NCBI RefSeq assembly: GCF_030538495.1
Contig: NZ_JAUNTW010000007.1
Span: forward strand, 38,583 to 102,582
DNA from: Paracoccus sp. (in: a-proteobacteria)
Lineage (GTDB): Bacteria; Pseudomonadota; Alphaproteobacteria; Rhodobacterales; Rhodobacteraceae
Length of the DNA stretch: 64,000 nt
Reading direction: 5' to 3'
Shown piece by piece: positions 38,914 to 47,821 of the stretch (position 1 is the stretch's first letter; each line of letters begins with the position of its first letter). The notes under the pieces were generated by a model. The model was not told the origin of the DNA and ran no database searches. It saw only the letters and a program-made list of their open reading frames with translations. Both the position numbers and the translations under genes were made by a program.

Positions 38914-39564
38914 ATGGACGCTTTTACACCGCCGCCCGCGCCGGGTGATGTTTCTGGACCTTGGGTTCGGCTGGAACGGTTAACGCCTGCGCGCCATGCC
39001 GCCGATCTGTGGGATGCGGTGCGGGGGCATGATGATCTGTGGACCTATATGGGCATGGGGCCGTTTGCGGACCGTGCCGGGTTCGATGCGTGGTTAACGC
39101 AGGCGGCGGCAGGGGATGATCCCTGTTTTTATGCCCTATGCGACGCGGATACCGGCGCGGCGGCAGGCGTTGCGTCATTTTTGCGCATCGACCGCAGCCA
39201 TGGCGTGATTGAAATCGGCACCATCCTGTTATCCCCCGCTTTGCAGGGTCGCCGAGCAGGCAGCGCCGCGTTGATGGCGATGATCCGGTGGGCCTTTGAC
39301 GCGGGCTATCGCCGGGTGGAATGGAAATGCAACGCGCTGAACGCCGCATCCCGGCGCGCGGCGCTGCGGTTTGGGTTCACCTTTGAAGGCATATTCCGCC
39401 AGCATATGATCGTCAAAGGCCAAAACCGCGACACCGCATGGTTTGCCATCATCGACGCCGATTGGCCGCGCATCCGCGCAGCCTATGACGCATGGCTGGC
39501 CCCCGGCAATTTCGACCCAGAGGGGCGACAAAAACGCCGCCTGTCGGATCTGACCGCGCCTTAA
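38914..39564 (+). CDS. GNAT-family N-acetyltransferase (RimJ/RimL type)
   Basis: 216-aa acetyltransferase. It has the start GPWVRLERLTPARHAADLWDAV and the acetyl-CoA region IEIGTILLSPALQGRRAGSAALMAMIRWAFD, then VEWKCNALNAASRRAALRFGFTFEGIFRQHMI. The domain order matches RimJ/RimL enzymes acting on small substrates or protein N-termini. It ends in a 4-bp convergent overlap with the response regulator gene. Confidence 0.88.
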   Translation: MDAFTPPPAPGDVSGPWVRLERLTPARHAADLWDAVRGHDDLWTYMGMGPFADRAGFDAWLTQAAAGDDPCFYALCDADTGAAAGVASFLRIDRSHGVIEIGTILLSPALQGRRAGSAALMAMIRWAFDAGYRRVEWKCNALNAASRRAALRFGFTFEGIFRQHMIVKGQNRDTAWFAIIDADWPRIRAAYDAWLAPGNFDPEGRQKRRLSDLTAP

Positions 39565-40289
39565 CCCTGACGCACGGCGGCAAGGCGTTCGTGAACCATG
39601 CCGCTGATCCGCGCCAGATCAGCGGCCAAGGCATGACCCGCGCGATGCCCATCGGCCAAGGCGGTCGCCGCCTGTTCCAGTGCCGGATCATGTGCCGACC
39701 GCGCCACGCCCGCCAGAAACCGCGCGATGTAATCAATCTCTGTCGTGTCTTGCGCCTGCGCCAGCACATCGGCCACATGGATCAAATCCGCGCGCAGACC
39801 GGCGGTGTCGGGCTGGATCACATCCGTGGGCAGCAGCCGCAGCATCGCGGGCGTCTGATCGGCGGGCAGCGCCGACAGGATCATCTGTTGAAAGACGGCC
39901 AAACTCTCGACCGGTTTTTCCAGAAAACCATCGGCCCCGGCCTCGATCGCCCATTGCCGCGCGTCAGGATCGCCCGACATGCCCAGAACCACCGGCACGC
40001 GCGGGCTGGACATGGTGATCTGTTGGATCAGTTCCGCGCCGTTGCCATCGGGCAGGCCCAGATCGACGATGACCACGGCGGGGCGATACCCGCCCAGATG
40101 CCGCCGCGCCGATTGCAGACAGTCGGCCCGCCGGATGCGCGCGCCGGATCGCAGGCATAACAGGCGCACCGCCTCGCTCGCGAAGCGCGAATCTTCGACG
40201 ACCAACACGGTTAACCCGGTCAGGGGGCGGTCGGGGATGTTCATCTGCCACAGGGGCAGGGCGGGGGTCGGGGCAACTTCTGTCAGCAT
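39561..40289 (-). CDS. Response regulator with single receiver domain and helical tail
   Basis: 242 aa. The receiver domain covers about residues 25-145: acidic pocket VVEDSRF, phospho-acceptor Asp in VIVDLGLPDGNG, switch Ser in LGMSGD and Lys in FLEKPVE. The last ~90 residues are Ala-rich and helical, with no DNA-binding or enzymatic motif; histidines are present (RSAHDPALEQ, DGHRAGHALA), so a phosphotransfer or partner-binding role is possible. No kinase gene is adjacent. A CtrA-type box lies 44 nt upstream of the start. Confidence 0.88.
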   Translation of the reverse strand: MLTEVAPTPALPLWQMNIPDRPLTGLTVLVVEDSRFASEAVRLLCLRSGARIRRADCLQSARRHLGGYRPAVVIVDLGLPDGNGAELIQQITMSSPRVPVVLGMSGDPDARQWAIEAGADGFLEKPVESLAVFQQMILSALPADQTPAMLRLLPTDVIQPDTAGLRADLIHVADVLAQAQDTTEIDYIARFLAGVARSAHDPALEQAATALADGHRAGHALAADLARISGMVHERLAAVRQG

Positions 40290-40333
40290 GGTGATTCCCT
40301 TTGGGTTCCTGCGCCCAATAAAGCGCCGATTCC

Positions 40334-40349
40334 CTAAGATGCGGTTAAC
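40334..40349. promoter_or_regulatory. CtrA-type box between the response regulator and mce genes
   Basis: CTAAGATGCGGTTAAC on the plus strand, matching TTAA-N7-TTAAC except for the first base. It is 44 nt before the response regulator start (minus) and 63 nt before the methylmalonyl-CoA epimerase start (plus). Spacing like the dprA and glycosyltransferase boxes favours the response regulator as target. Confidence 0.5.
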
Positions 40350-40412
40350 AGCGCCGCTTTTCTTGCCCCTCTGCGACAAAAGCCCTAAATAACGACAAAC
40401 CCGGAGGATGCT

Positions 40413-40817
40413 ATGATCGGACGCCTGAACCATGTCGCCATTGCCGTGCCTGATTTGCAGGCCGCAGCCGCGCAATACCGCAATACGTTGGGCGCCAATG
40501 TCGGCCAGCCGCAGGATGAACCCGATCACGGCGTGACGGTGGTGTTCATCGAATTGCCGAACACGAAAATCGAATTGCTGTATCCCTTGGGCGACAACAG
40601 CCCGATTCAGGGGTTTTTGGACAAAAACCCATCCGGCGGGATTCACCATATCTGTTACGAGGTGGACGACATCATCGCCGCCCGCGACCATCTGCAATCC
40701 CAAGGCGCGCGCGTTCTGGGAACCGGAGAACCGAAAATCGGCGCGCATGGCAAACCGGTTTTGTTCCTGCACCCCAAAGACTTTAACGGCTGCCTGATCG
40801 AGTTGGAGCAGGTCTGA
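40413..40817 (+). CDS. mce: Methylmalonyl-CoA epimerase
   Basis: Glyoxalase/VOC-fold enzyme (134 aa) interconverting (S)- and (R)-methylmalonyl-CoA in propionate metabolism, ahead of the B12-dependent mutase. LNHVAIAVPDL carries the first metal histidine, GGIHHICYEVDDI the second, and GCLIELEQV ends with the metal glutamate. The start follows CCGGAGGATGCT. It overlaps the next gene by one base. Confidence 0.93.
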   Translation: MIGRLNHVAIAVPDLQAAAAQYRNTLGANVGQPQDEPDHGVTVVFIELPNTKIELLYPLGDNSPIQGFLDKNPSGGIHHICYEVDDIIAARDHLQSQGARVLGTGEPKIGAHGKPVLFLHPKDFNGCLIELEQV

Positions 40818-41086
40818 TGAATCTGACCGGCGGAGTCGTTTTATTTGCGGTGTTGTGGTTTCTGACGCTGTTCGTGGTGATTCCCATCGGGCAGCGCAGT
40901 CAGGCCGATGCGGGGCAGATTGTCCCCGGCACCCATGCCGGTGCGCCTGCGGGCGTGAACTGGCGGCGTAAGCTGTGGTTTACCACGATCTTCACCGCCG
41001 TTGTCTGGGGGATCATCGCCTGGGTGATTTTTTCAGGCGTGGTGACGCGGGACATGATCAGCAATCTGGATCATCTGGTCCGGTAA
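40817..41086 (+). CDS. DUF1467 family membrane protein
   Basis: 89 aa with two transmembrane helices (about 6-25 and 53-75). The sequence VLWFLTLFVVIPIGQRSQADAG followed by VNWRRKLWFTTIF fits the DUF1467 family of alphaproteobacteria, which often follows mce. Function unknown. Translationally coupled to mce (TGATG) and convergent with the EI24 gene, overlapping by 16 bp. Confidence 0.85.
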   Translation: MNLTGGVVLFAVLWFLTLFVVIPIGQRSQADAGQIVPGTHAGAPAGVNWRRKLWFTTIFTAVVWGIIAWVIFSGVVTRDMISNLDHLVR

Positions 41087-41766
41087 TCGGGCAGCATGTG
41101 AAACAGATGCGTGAATGACGCCGCCGCCAGCAGCGGGATCACGATATTCACCACCGGCACGGTCAGGCCAAACGCGATCATCACCCCCGCCATGGTCACG
41201 GGGACGGCGTGGCGTCGGCGCAGATCGGTGGCTTGCGATTCGTCCATATGGCGGCGGGCGATCATGTGGAAAAATTCGCGCCCCAGCAGCCAACCATTTG
41301 CGCCGTAAAACAAAATCGGGGTTAGCGGCCCCAGAAACGGCGTCAGAATCAGCGACAGCGCCGCGACCAGCAGCACCGCGCCCATCACCGGCAGGCTGGA
41401 CAGAAACCCGTCCAGCAGGTCCAGCGATTGGCCTTGGTTCGCGGGGTAATGCGTGCCTTCGACCTGATCCGCGACGTTATCGGCAAAAATCCCGGCAAAG
41501 CCCGCCGCCACCGGCGCCATGAGGAAAATGCTTAACACCGGGAACAGCGCCAGCGATCCCCATGACAGGATCGTGCCAAAGTCCAACATGCCGATGACCG
41601 GCAGGCTCAGGCCCCCCGGCACCAACAGGCGCAGCGCGGAAAACAGCGCGATCTGCAACGCGGCGAACAGGGCCAGCGTCAGGCCAACCCCGATCAGCGC
41701 CAGCCGCAGCGCGGCGGGGCGCAGCACATCGCCCCATCCCCGCATCAGAGCCAGAACCGAGATCAT
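41071..41766 (-). CDS. EI24 domain-containing (CysZ-like) membrane protein
   Basis: 231-aa polytopic membrane protein with four to six hydrophobic helices. The family pattern GLSLPVIGMLDFGTILSWGSLALFPVLSIFLMAPVAAGF is followed by FADNVADQVEGTHYP and FYGANGWLLGREFFHMIARRHM. CysZ homologues take up sulfate; whether this one does is not clear. It overlaps the nitroreductase gene by four bases (ATGA). Confidence 0.85.
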   Translation of the reverse strand: MISVLALMRGWGDVLRPAALRLALIGVGLTLALFAALQIALFSALRLLVPGGLSLPVIGMLDFGTILSWGSLALFPVLSIFLMAPVAAGFAGIFADNVADQVEGTHYPANQGQSLDLLDGFLSSLPVMGAVLLVAALSLILTPFLGPLTPILFYGANGWLLGREFFHMIARRHMDESQATDLRRRHAVPVTMAGVMIAFGLTVPVVNIVIPLLAAASFTHLFHMLPDYRTR

Positions 41767-42320
41767 GCGCGCCAGTCCGTCTTGGCCGCGATGTCAGGGC
41801 GCGGGCGTTCGGGCGGCGTGTCGCCGCGCGTGCCAATATGGATCAACCCGGCCAGTTGTTCACGCGGGTTAAGTCCCAGATAATCTTGCGCAAATCCCGG
41901 CGTGGTCGCAACGCCGGTCAGCCATGCCGCGCCCCAGCCCGATGCAAGCGCGGCGTTGACCAGCGACACACAGACCGCGCCTGTGGACAGGAATTGTTCC
42001 CATTCCGGCACCTTGGGGCTGTCCACCGGCGAAAACACCACGGCCACGATCAGCGGCGAATCGTAATGCGAGGCCGCTTTATCCGCGCCCGCCACGTCTT
42101 GGCCGTTCGCCAAAGCCTGTTCCCGAACCCGAACCGCCAGATCGGCCCGCGCCTGTGGACCCAGCACGATGAACCGCCACGGCTCTAACTTGCCATGATC
42201 GGGGACGCGCGCGGCCAGCGTTAACAATTGCGCCAATTCGTCGCGGTCGGGCGCAGGGGCGCGCAGCGTTTTCGGCGGATGCGACCGGCGCGTCGCCAGA
42301 AAGTGCAGAGTCTCGGTCAT
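41763..42320 (-). CDS. Nitroreductase family protein
   Basis: FMN-dependent NAD(P)H oxidoreductase (185 aa), YdjA-like compact type. It has LATRRSHPPKTLRAPAPDRDELAQLLTLAARVPDHGKLEPWRFIVL at the N-terminus and the GWGAAWLTGVATTPGF segment lining the flavin. The start at 42320 follows GGAGAAAACG; a longer frame is rejected. Confidence 0.9.
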   Translation of the reverse strand: MTETLHFLATRRSHPPKTLRAPAPDRDELAQLLTLAARVPDHGKLEPWRFIVLGPQARADLAVRVREQALANGQDVAGADKAASHYDSPLIVAVVFSPVDSPKVPEWEQFLSTGAVCVSLVNAALASGWGAAWLTGVATTPGFAQDYLGLNPREQLAGLIHIGTRGDTPPERPRPDIAAKTDWRA

Positions 42321-42407
42321 CGTTTTCTCCTTATCCCGGTTAGATAGGGTGCCATGCGCGCGATGCAAAGGCTTGCCCCGATGCGCGGGGCAGGGCAATC
42401 AGGGCGC

Positions 42408-42656
42408 ATGTGTGATCTGACCCATCTGGCGCAGCCCGGCGCGAAAATCGACATACGCGTGACGCCCAAGGCGCGGCGTAACCTGTTGAAACAGGACGGC
42501 GATATTTTGCGCGCCTATGTCACCGCCCCGCCCGAAGATGGCCGCGCCAATGACGCCGTGATCCGTCTGCTGGCCGATGCCTTGGGCGTTGCGAAATCCC
42601 GCCTGACGCTGATTCGCGGCGCCACATCGCGGGAAAAGCTGTTTCAACTGGACTGA
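42408..42656 (+). CDS. DUF167 (YggU) family protein
   Basis: 82-aa protein. IDIRVTPKARRN and VTAPPEDGRANDAVIRLLADALGVAKSRLTLIRGATSREKLFQ cover the whole small alpha/beta DUF167 fold. The start at 42408 is chosen because it begins just before the domain; 42354 is possible. The last 13 bases overlap the convergent small gene. Function unknown. Confidence 0.85.
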   Translation: MCDLTHLAQPGAKIDIRVTPKARRNLLKQDGDILRAYVTAPPEDGRANDAVIRLLADALGVAKSRLTLIRGATSREKLFQLD

Positions 42657-42895
42657 GCGCCGGGCTGAATCCGATAATTCCCTTCGGGCAGGTTCAGCGC
42701 CGCGCGTAATTCGGTTAACTGGTGCATGGTTAACACAATGCGGATCACGTCGTCATGTTCATCGGTCTGTTCGATGACGATGTGGTCGTCGAATGCCAGA
42801 ATCACAACGTCTTCGTTCAGGGGGCGGGTGTTCGGCGCGGCTTCGTCGATCAGAGTGATGACGGTGGCGTCGAATTCGTGTTCGATGGTAAACAT
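42644..42895 (-). CDS. Small acidic conserved hypothetical protein
   Basis: 83-aa soluble, strongly acidic protein beginning MFTIEHEFDATVITLIDEAAPNTRPLNED. It has alternating hydrophobic beta-like segments (VVILAFDDHIVIEQ, VIRIVLTMHQL) ending in a Leu-rich helix. No family recognised. The longer upstream frame lacks coding character. Convergent overlap with DUF167. Confidence 0.65.
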   Translation of the reverse strand: MFTIEHEFDATVITLIDEAAPNTRPLNEDVVILAFDDHIVIEQTDEHDDVIRIVLTMHQLTELRAALNLPEGNYRIQPGAQSS

Positions 42896-43013
42896 AGGGC
42901 CTCGTGCGGTTTCGGCGACAATCGCGTGAAGTCGCCGCCATAGCAAGGCCGTGGGGTTTGCGCAGCGCGGGCGCACGGGGTAAAGTGCCGCATTATCACA
43001 GCGGGGCGGCCTC

Positions 43014-43787
43014 ATGAACATTTTGCGCGTTAATGTTATTCCGGGGGCGATGCTGGCCGGGGTTCTGGCGGTCGCCGCCTGTGCGCCCATGCCCGCCGAT
43101 ATGCCGCCGCCCACGGTGACGCCCGCGCCGGTTCCGGTCGCGCTGCCCGCGCCCTCGGCCCCCCATGCCGGCACGCCCGAAGCCGCGGCCCGCACCTTTG
43201 TTCAGGTCATGCGCCGGATGGAGCCCGCCGTTCAGCGTGAATGCATCAACCGCCGCACCGCGCCGATTCGCTGCGACTTTGCCTATGTCGTCGATGACCG
43301 GCCGGGGTTGGAACCGAACGCGTTTCAGACCGTGGACCGCGCCGGGCGTCCGGTCGTGGGCTTTACCCTGTCGCTGATCGCGCAGACGCGCAGCGCGGAT
43401 GAAATCGCGTTCGTGGTGGGCCACGAATCGGCGCATCATATTCTGAACCATCTGGACCGCAAAACCGGGGCGGCGACGGCGGCGGCGGTCGTGCTGGGCA
43501 GCATCGCATCGGTTTACGGCAGCAATGCCGCGTCGGTCGCGCGCGCGCAGGAAATCGGTGCCGCCGTCGGGTCGCGTTACTATTCCCGCGATTGGGAGTT
43601 AGAGGCCGATTATCTGGGCGCCATCATCGCGCTGAATGCGGGTTATGACCCCGTGAACGGGTCGCGTTTGTTCGAACGCATCCCTGATCCGGGCAACCAT
43701 ATTTTGGGAACCCACCCGTCGCGCGCGCAGCGTCTGGATCAGGTGCGCCGCGCTGTTGCCGATGTGCAACGCGGCAATGTGCGCTGA
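43014..43787 (+). CDS. M48-family metallopeptidase lipoprotein
   Basis: 257-aa zinc peptidase. The lipobox LAVAAC (residues 18-23) is followed by a Pro-rich linker. The zinc motif HESAHH (HExxH) lies at about 140-145, with the third ligand glutamate in WELEADYLGAIIA. It is BepA/LoiP-like, so a periplasmic quality-control role at the outer membrane is plausible. The ATG is 4 bp after GGCCTC, a weak ribosome-binding site. Confidence 0.9.
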   Translation: MNILRVNVIPGAMLAGVLAVAACAPMPADMPPPTVTPAPVPVALPAPSAPHAGTPEAAARTFVQVMRRMEPAVQRECINRRTAPIRCDFAYVVDDRPGLEPNAFQTVDRAGRPVVGFTLSLIAQTRSADEIAFVVGHESAHHILNHLDRKTGAATAAAVVLGSIASVYGSNAASVARAQEIGAAVGSRYYSRDWELEADYLGAIIALNAGYDPVNGSRLFERIPDPGNHILGTHPSRAQRLDQVRRAVADVQRGNVR

Positions 43788-43956
43788 TCTGTCGCATGGA
43801 CAGCGCCTGTTGGCCGCTGTCCGCGCCCCTCTGGCAAAGGTAATATTTTTTCACGGCGGTTAAATTAACTGTGGCGAAGCGGCGTAAACCTGTCTAAATG
43901 GATAAGTGCAGTCATTTTTAATGTGTGAACATTTAGCGGTTTAAGAGGAAGTTTTT

Positions 43957-44313
43957 ATGATCGGCGTCGTTGTCTGGAGTAGCTCAGCCACCGAAAAAGC
44001 TGTGATCTGGTGCGAAGACCAAGGCGCGCTTGCCTGTCTGTTGGGGCAGGAAAATACTGTCGATATGGCGCAATGGCCGCAGCCGGGGGATCTGGTCGAA
44101 CTGGACAGCGTCATGGATGGCAACCTGCGTCACGCGCGCAATGTCACGATGATTTCCGAACATGCCTGCCCTAAGCTGCCGGAATTGCTGGCCAATTCGA
44201 CGCAGCAGCATCCGCATCTGCATCTGGTGTCATCGCGCCCTGCGCCGGCGCAAAACGCGCAGACCGACCTGCCGGATATTTCCGCAAAGCTGCGCGCCTG
44301 CGCCTGTTTTTGA
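43957..44313 (+). CDS. Hypothetical protein, possible beta-barrel
   Basis: 118 aa, soluble, starting MIGVVVWSSSATEKAVIWCEDQGALACLLGQE. The first 65 residues alternate hydrophobic and polar positions in a way reminiscent of an OB-fold or cold-shock-like barrel (PGDLVELDSVMDGNLRHARNV), but RNA-binding motifs are missing. The C-terminus is low-complexity and ends CACF. Strong AGAGGAAG before the ATG. The 169-bp upstream region is AT-rich and holds GTTAAATTAAC (43859-43869). Confidence 0.7.
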   Translation: MIGVVVWSSSATEKAVIWCEDQGALACLLGQENTVDMAQWPQPGDLVELDSVMDGNLRHARNVTMISEHACPKLPELLANSTQQHPHLHLVSSRPAPAQNAQTDLPDISAKLRACACF

Positions 44314-44325
44314 TCGGTGGGGGCG

Positions 44326-44892
44326 TTACGCCCCCGACCCGCGCGACAGCGCCGCAACGCCGGTGCGCGCGGATTCCACCAACCCCAAAGGCCGCATCAG
44401 ATCCGCAAAGGCATCCAGCTTCGACGGCCCGCCCACCAGTTCAAACACAAAACTGTCCAGCGTCGAATCCACCACATTCGCGCGGAAAATTTCGGCGATG
44501 CGCAGGGCCTCGACCCGTTTGTCGCCGGTGCCGCGCACCTTGAACAGCGCCAATTCGCGTTCCACTGACGGCCCTTCGACGGTCAGGTCATGCACATCAT
44601 GCACGGGAACAATGCGTTTCAGCTGGGTTTTGATCTGGTCGATGACGGCGGGGGTGCCGCTGGTGACAACGGTGATGCGCGACCGGTGGCCGGTGTGGTC
44701 CACCTCGGCCACGGTCAGGCTGTCGATGTTGTAACCGCGCCCGGAAAACAGGCCGATCACGCGCGCCAGCACGCCCGGTTCGTTTTCCACCAGCACGGCA
44801 AGGGTGTGGCTTTCCTCGAACTGAGCGTTCGGGTCGCGCAGGTCATAGGCGGAATGGCTGGACGCGCCGCGTTGAATGTTCAGGGTGTTCAT
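44326..44892 (-). CDS. ilvN: Acetolactate synthase small (regulatory) subunit
   Basis: 188-aa regulatory subunit of the branched-chain amino acid enzyme. The N-terminal ACT domain shows HTLAVLVENEPGVLARVIGLFSGRGYNIDSLTVAE, the valine-binding region; a second ACT-like domain follows. The start at 44892 gives MNTLNIQRGAS. It lies 50 bp downstream of ilvB in the same operon. Confidence 0.96.
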   Translation of the reverse strand: MNTLNIQRGASSHSAYDLRDPNAQFEESHTLAVLVENEPGVLARVIGLFSGRGYNIDSLTVAEVDHTGHRSRITVVTSGTPAVIDQIKTQLKRIVPVHDVHDLTVEGPSVERELALFKVRGTGDKRVEALRIAEIFRANVVDSTLDSFVFELVGGPSKLDAFADLMRPLGLVESARTGVAALSRGSGA

Positions 44893-44942
44893 ATCTGCCT
44901 CAGGAATATCAGGGGCGCGCGGGGTCGCCCCCGCGCCGCATA

Positions 44943-46697
44943 TCAAACCAGAACCGCGCCGTCGGATTGGATGACGCCTTGAGTTTCGGCCTCGCCCAGC
45001 AGCATTTCGTTATGCGGCTTGCCCGACGGGATCATGGGGAAACAGTTTTCGTGCTTTTCCACCAGCACATCCAAAATGAACGGCCCGTCATAGTCGATCA
45101 TCTGCTGGATCGCGGCATCCAGATCGGCGGGGTCACGCACCTGCGCGCCCGCGCAACCAAACGCCTCGGCCAGCTTGACGAAGTCGGGCAGGCTTTCGGA
45201 CCAGGACTGGCTATAGCGTTCGCCATGCAGTAATTGCTGCCATTGGCGCACCATGCCCAGCCGTTCGTTGTTCAGGATGAACTGCTTCACCGGCGCGCGG
45301 AACTGCACCGCGGTTCCCATTTCCTGCATATTCATCAACCAGCTGGCATCGCCCGCCACGTTGATCACCAAGGCGTCGGGATGCGCCATCTGCACGCCGA
45401 TGCTGGCGGGCAGGCCATAGCCCATCGTCCCCAGCCCCCCCGAGGTCATCCAGCGATTCGGCTGATCGAAATGCAGGAATTGCGCGGCCCACATCTGATG
45501 CTGGCCGACCTCGGTCGTGATATAGCGGTCGTGATTGGCGGTCAGCGCCTGCAACCGTTCCAGTGCGAATTGCGGCTTAATCACCGTGTCGCTGTTGCGA
45601 TAGAACAGGCAGTTTTTGCCCTTCCATTCGTCGATCTGCGCCCACCATTGCGTCAGAGCGGGGCTGTTCACCTTGCGACCGCGGGCCTTCCAGACCTTTA
45701 ACAGATCCTCCAGCACATGGCCGACATCGCCGATAATCGGCAGGTCAACGCGGATGACTTTGTTCAGGCTGGACGGGTCGATGTCGATATGCGCCTTGAC
45801 CGAGTTAGGGCTGAAATCGGCCACGCGCCCGGTGATGCGGTCGTCAAAGCGCGCGCCGATATTGATCAGCAGGTCGCAGCCATGCATGGCCAGATTGGCT
45901 TCATACAGCCCGTGCATCCCCAGCATCCCCAGCCAGTTTTTGCCCGAAGCCGGATAGGCCCCCAGCCCCATCAGCGTAGATGTGACCGGAAAGCCCGTCG
46001 CATCCGCCAATTCGCGCAGCAACTGGCTGGCGCCGGGGCCGGAATTGATCACGCCGCCGCCGGTATAGAATACGGGCCGTTCGGCGCGCTCCATCAGTTC
46101 CACCAACCGGGTGATCGCGGCCAGATCGCCCTTTTTCGTGGGCTGATATTTCGGCGTTTCGATCTGGCGCGGGCCGACATAGGTGTCTTCGGCGAATTGC
46201 ACATCCTTGGGGATGTCGATCAGAACCGGGCCGGGACGGCCGGTAGTCGCGACATAGAACGCCTTGTGAATGGTTTCGGCCAGCTTGCCCGGATCCTTGA
46301 CCAGCCAGTTATGTTTCGTGCAGGGGCGGGTGATGCCGACGGTGTCCGCCTCTTGGAAGCCATCGGTGCCGATCATGAATGTGGGAACCTGCCCCGACAG
46401 CACCACCAGCGGGATCGAATCCAGCAGCGCGTCGGTCAGGCCGGTGACCGCATTCGTCGCACCTGGGCCGGATGTGACCAGCACAACCCCCGGCTTGCCG
46501 GTGGCGCGCGCATAGCCTTCGGCCATGTGAACCGCGCCCTGTTCATGGCGCACCAGCACATGCGTAATGTCGTTTTGCTGGAAAATTTCGTCGTAAATGG
46601 GTAGCACCGCCCCGCCCGGATAGCCGAATACCGTGTCAACGCCCTGATCCCGCAAGGCTTCGACCACCATTCTTGCACCCGTCATTGTTCGGGACAT
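44943..46697 (-). CDS. ilvB: Acetolactate synthase large (catalytic) subunit
   Basis: Thiamine-diphosphate/FAD enzyme condensing pyruvate to acetolactate (584 aa). VDTVFGYPGGAVLPIYDEI with the catalytic glutamate in VRHEQGAVHMAEGYARATG is at the N-terminus. The central FAD domain and the TPP domain with VAGDASWLMNMQE and NNERLGMVRQWQ follow. It heads the ilvB-ilvN operon; a plausible sigma-70 promoter is at 46758-46786. Confidence 0.96.
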   Translation of the reverse strand: MSRTMTGARMVVEALRDQGVDTVFGYPGGAVLPIYDEIFQQNDITHVLVRHEQGAVHMAEGYARATGKPGVVLVTSGPGATNAVTGLTDALLDSIPLVVLSGQVPTFMIGTDGFQEADTVGITRPCTKHNWLVKDPGKLAETIHKAFYVATTGRPGPVLIDIPKDVQFAEDTYVGPRQIETPKYQPTKKGDLAAITRLVELMERAERPVFYTGGGVINSGPGASQLLRELADATGFPVTSTLMGLGAYPASGKNWLGMLGMHGLYEANLAMHGCDLLINIGARFDDRITGRVADFSPNSVKAHIDIDPSSLNKVIRVDLPIIGDVGHVLEDLLKVWKARGRKVNSPALTQWWAQIDEWKGKNCLFYRNSDTVIKPQFALERLQALTANHDRYITTEVGQHQMWAAQFLHFDQPNRWMTSGGLGTMGYGLPASIGVQMAHPDALVINVAGDASWLMNMQEMGTAVQFRAPVKQFILNNERLGMVRQWQQLLHGERYSQSWSESLPDFVKLAEAFGCAGAQVRDPADLDAAIQQMIDYDGPFILDVLVEKHENCFPMIPSGKPHNEMLLGEAETQGVIQSDGAVLV

Positions 46698-46757
46698 CGC
46701 GTTACTCCATCAAACAGAATCCCCCTGCGGCGCATAATGCAGCCGCAGCATCGCCGC

Positions 46758-46786
46758 AAACTAGGGTGTGGGCGTAGTCGGGTCAA
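46758..46786 (-). promoter_or_regulatory. Putative sigma-70 promoter of ilvB
   Basis: On the minus strand: TTGACC, a 17-bp spacer, then TAGTTT, about 60 bp before the ilvB start. The -35 is close to consensus; the -10 is weaker. The leader shows no obvious attenuator. Confidence 0.45.
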
Positions 46787-46831
46787 TGCAGAAATCTGGA
46801 TAAAATGATAAAAATTGGTCAAAAATTGTAA

Positions 46832-47650
46832 TTATATTTCGTCAAAATCCCCCCGAGGCAGCGCAATCCGCGCCACCTGTTCCACAATCGGATCGACCGA
46901 CAGCGGATGCGCTTCGCCGCTGTGGGTGGCGGGGTCGCCGATATTCTGCCACACGCCGCCTTTATAAACCTCAAGCGCGGAAAAACGCGCTTTATAGTCC
47001 ATCTTGCGGCTGCCCGGCACCCAATAGCCCAGATACACAAAGGGCAATCCCGAATGGCGCGCCATGTCCAGATGGTCCAGAATGACAAAGGTTCCCATGC
47101 TGGCCCCGCGCAAATCGGGGTCATAGAAGCTGTAAACCAGACTTAGCCCGTCATCCAGAACATCGGTCAGGCAGACGCCGATCAGCTGATCCTGCGCGTC
47201 GCGATATTCGATGACGCGGGTTTTGATCGGGCTTTCTTCGATCATCGCGGCGAATTCGAAAATATCCATATCCGCCATGCCGCCATCGGCGTGGCGATGA
47301 TCCAGATAGCGGCGGAACAGGGCAAACTGTTCCTCGGTCGCCCAGGCGGTTGTGACCAGCCGCTGCACGCCCGCATTGCGGCGCATCAGTTTCGCCTGCG
47401 TGCGCGACGGCGTGAAATCCGCCACCCGGATGCGCGCCGACATGCAGGCCACGCAGCTTTCGCAACTGGGCCGATACAGGACATTCTGTGACCGCCGAAA
47501 CCCCTGCCGCGACAGGGTGTTGTTCAGGGAAACCGCGTTATCCCCCTGCAACGCGGTGAATAATTTGCGTTCGGCCCGCCCATGCAGATACGGGCAGGGC
47601 TGGGGGGCAGTTACATAAAACTGCGGCGCATGGGTCAGGGTGTGGCGCAT
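46832..47650 (-). CDS. bpt: Aspartate/glutamate leucyl- or arginyl-transferase (Bpt/ATE)
   Basis: N-end-rule aminoacyl-tRNA protein transferase (272 aa). It has [18 protein letters not shown] and [23 protein letters not shown], the N-terminal cysteine cluster, then the C-terminal GNAT-like half with [24 protein letters not shown] and [18 protein letters not shown]. The start at 47650 gives [16 protein letters not shown]; a start at 47707 would add 19 residues. The very long frame upstream opposite glnE is non-coding. Confidence 0.93.
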   Translation of the reverse strand: MRHTLTHAPQFYVTAPQPCPYLHGRAERKLFTALQGDNAVSLNNTLSRQGFRRSQNVLYRPSCESCVACMSARIRVADFTPSRTQAKLMRRNAGVQRLVTTAWATEEQFALFRRYLDHRHADGGMADMDIFEFAAMIEESPIKTRVIEYRDAQDQLIGVCLTDVLDDGLSLVYSFYDPDLRGASMGTFVILDHLDMARHSGLPFVYLGYWVPGSRKMDYKARFSALEVYKGGVWQNIGDPATHSGEAHPLSVDPIVEQVARIALPRGDFDEI

Positions 47651-47821
47651 CAGCCGGTGGTCCTGTTCGTCACGGTGCAAGCGGTAATGGGTCTGAGCGC
47701 AAGACATCTTTGGGCGATAATAGAATGACCCTAGCAATAATTTTGCATCGCGCCAAGACGTTGCCGCAATTCGGGTTAACGTCGCGCGTTGACCGTCGCG
47801 GCGGGTTGGATAAGGTGAGGC

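Noticed and set aside
23643..43898. Shared AAACCTGTCTAAA at 23643-23655 (minus) and 43886-43898 (plus)
   Set aside because: Both lie in AT-rich control regions, but distances to the genes differ greatly (234 and 58 nt) and a 13-mer match is not significant here.
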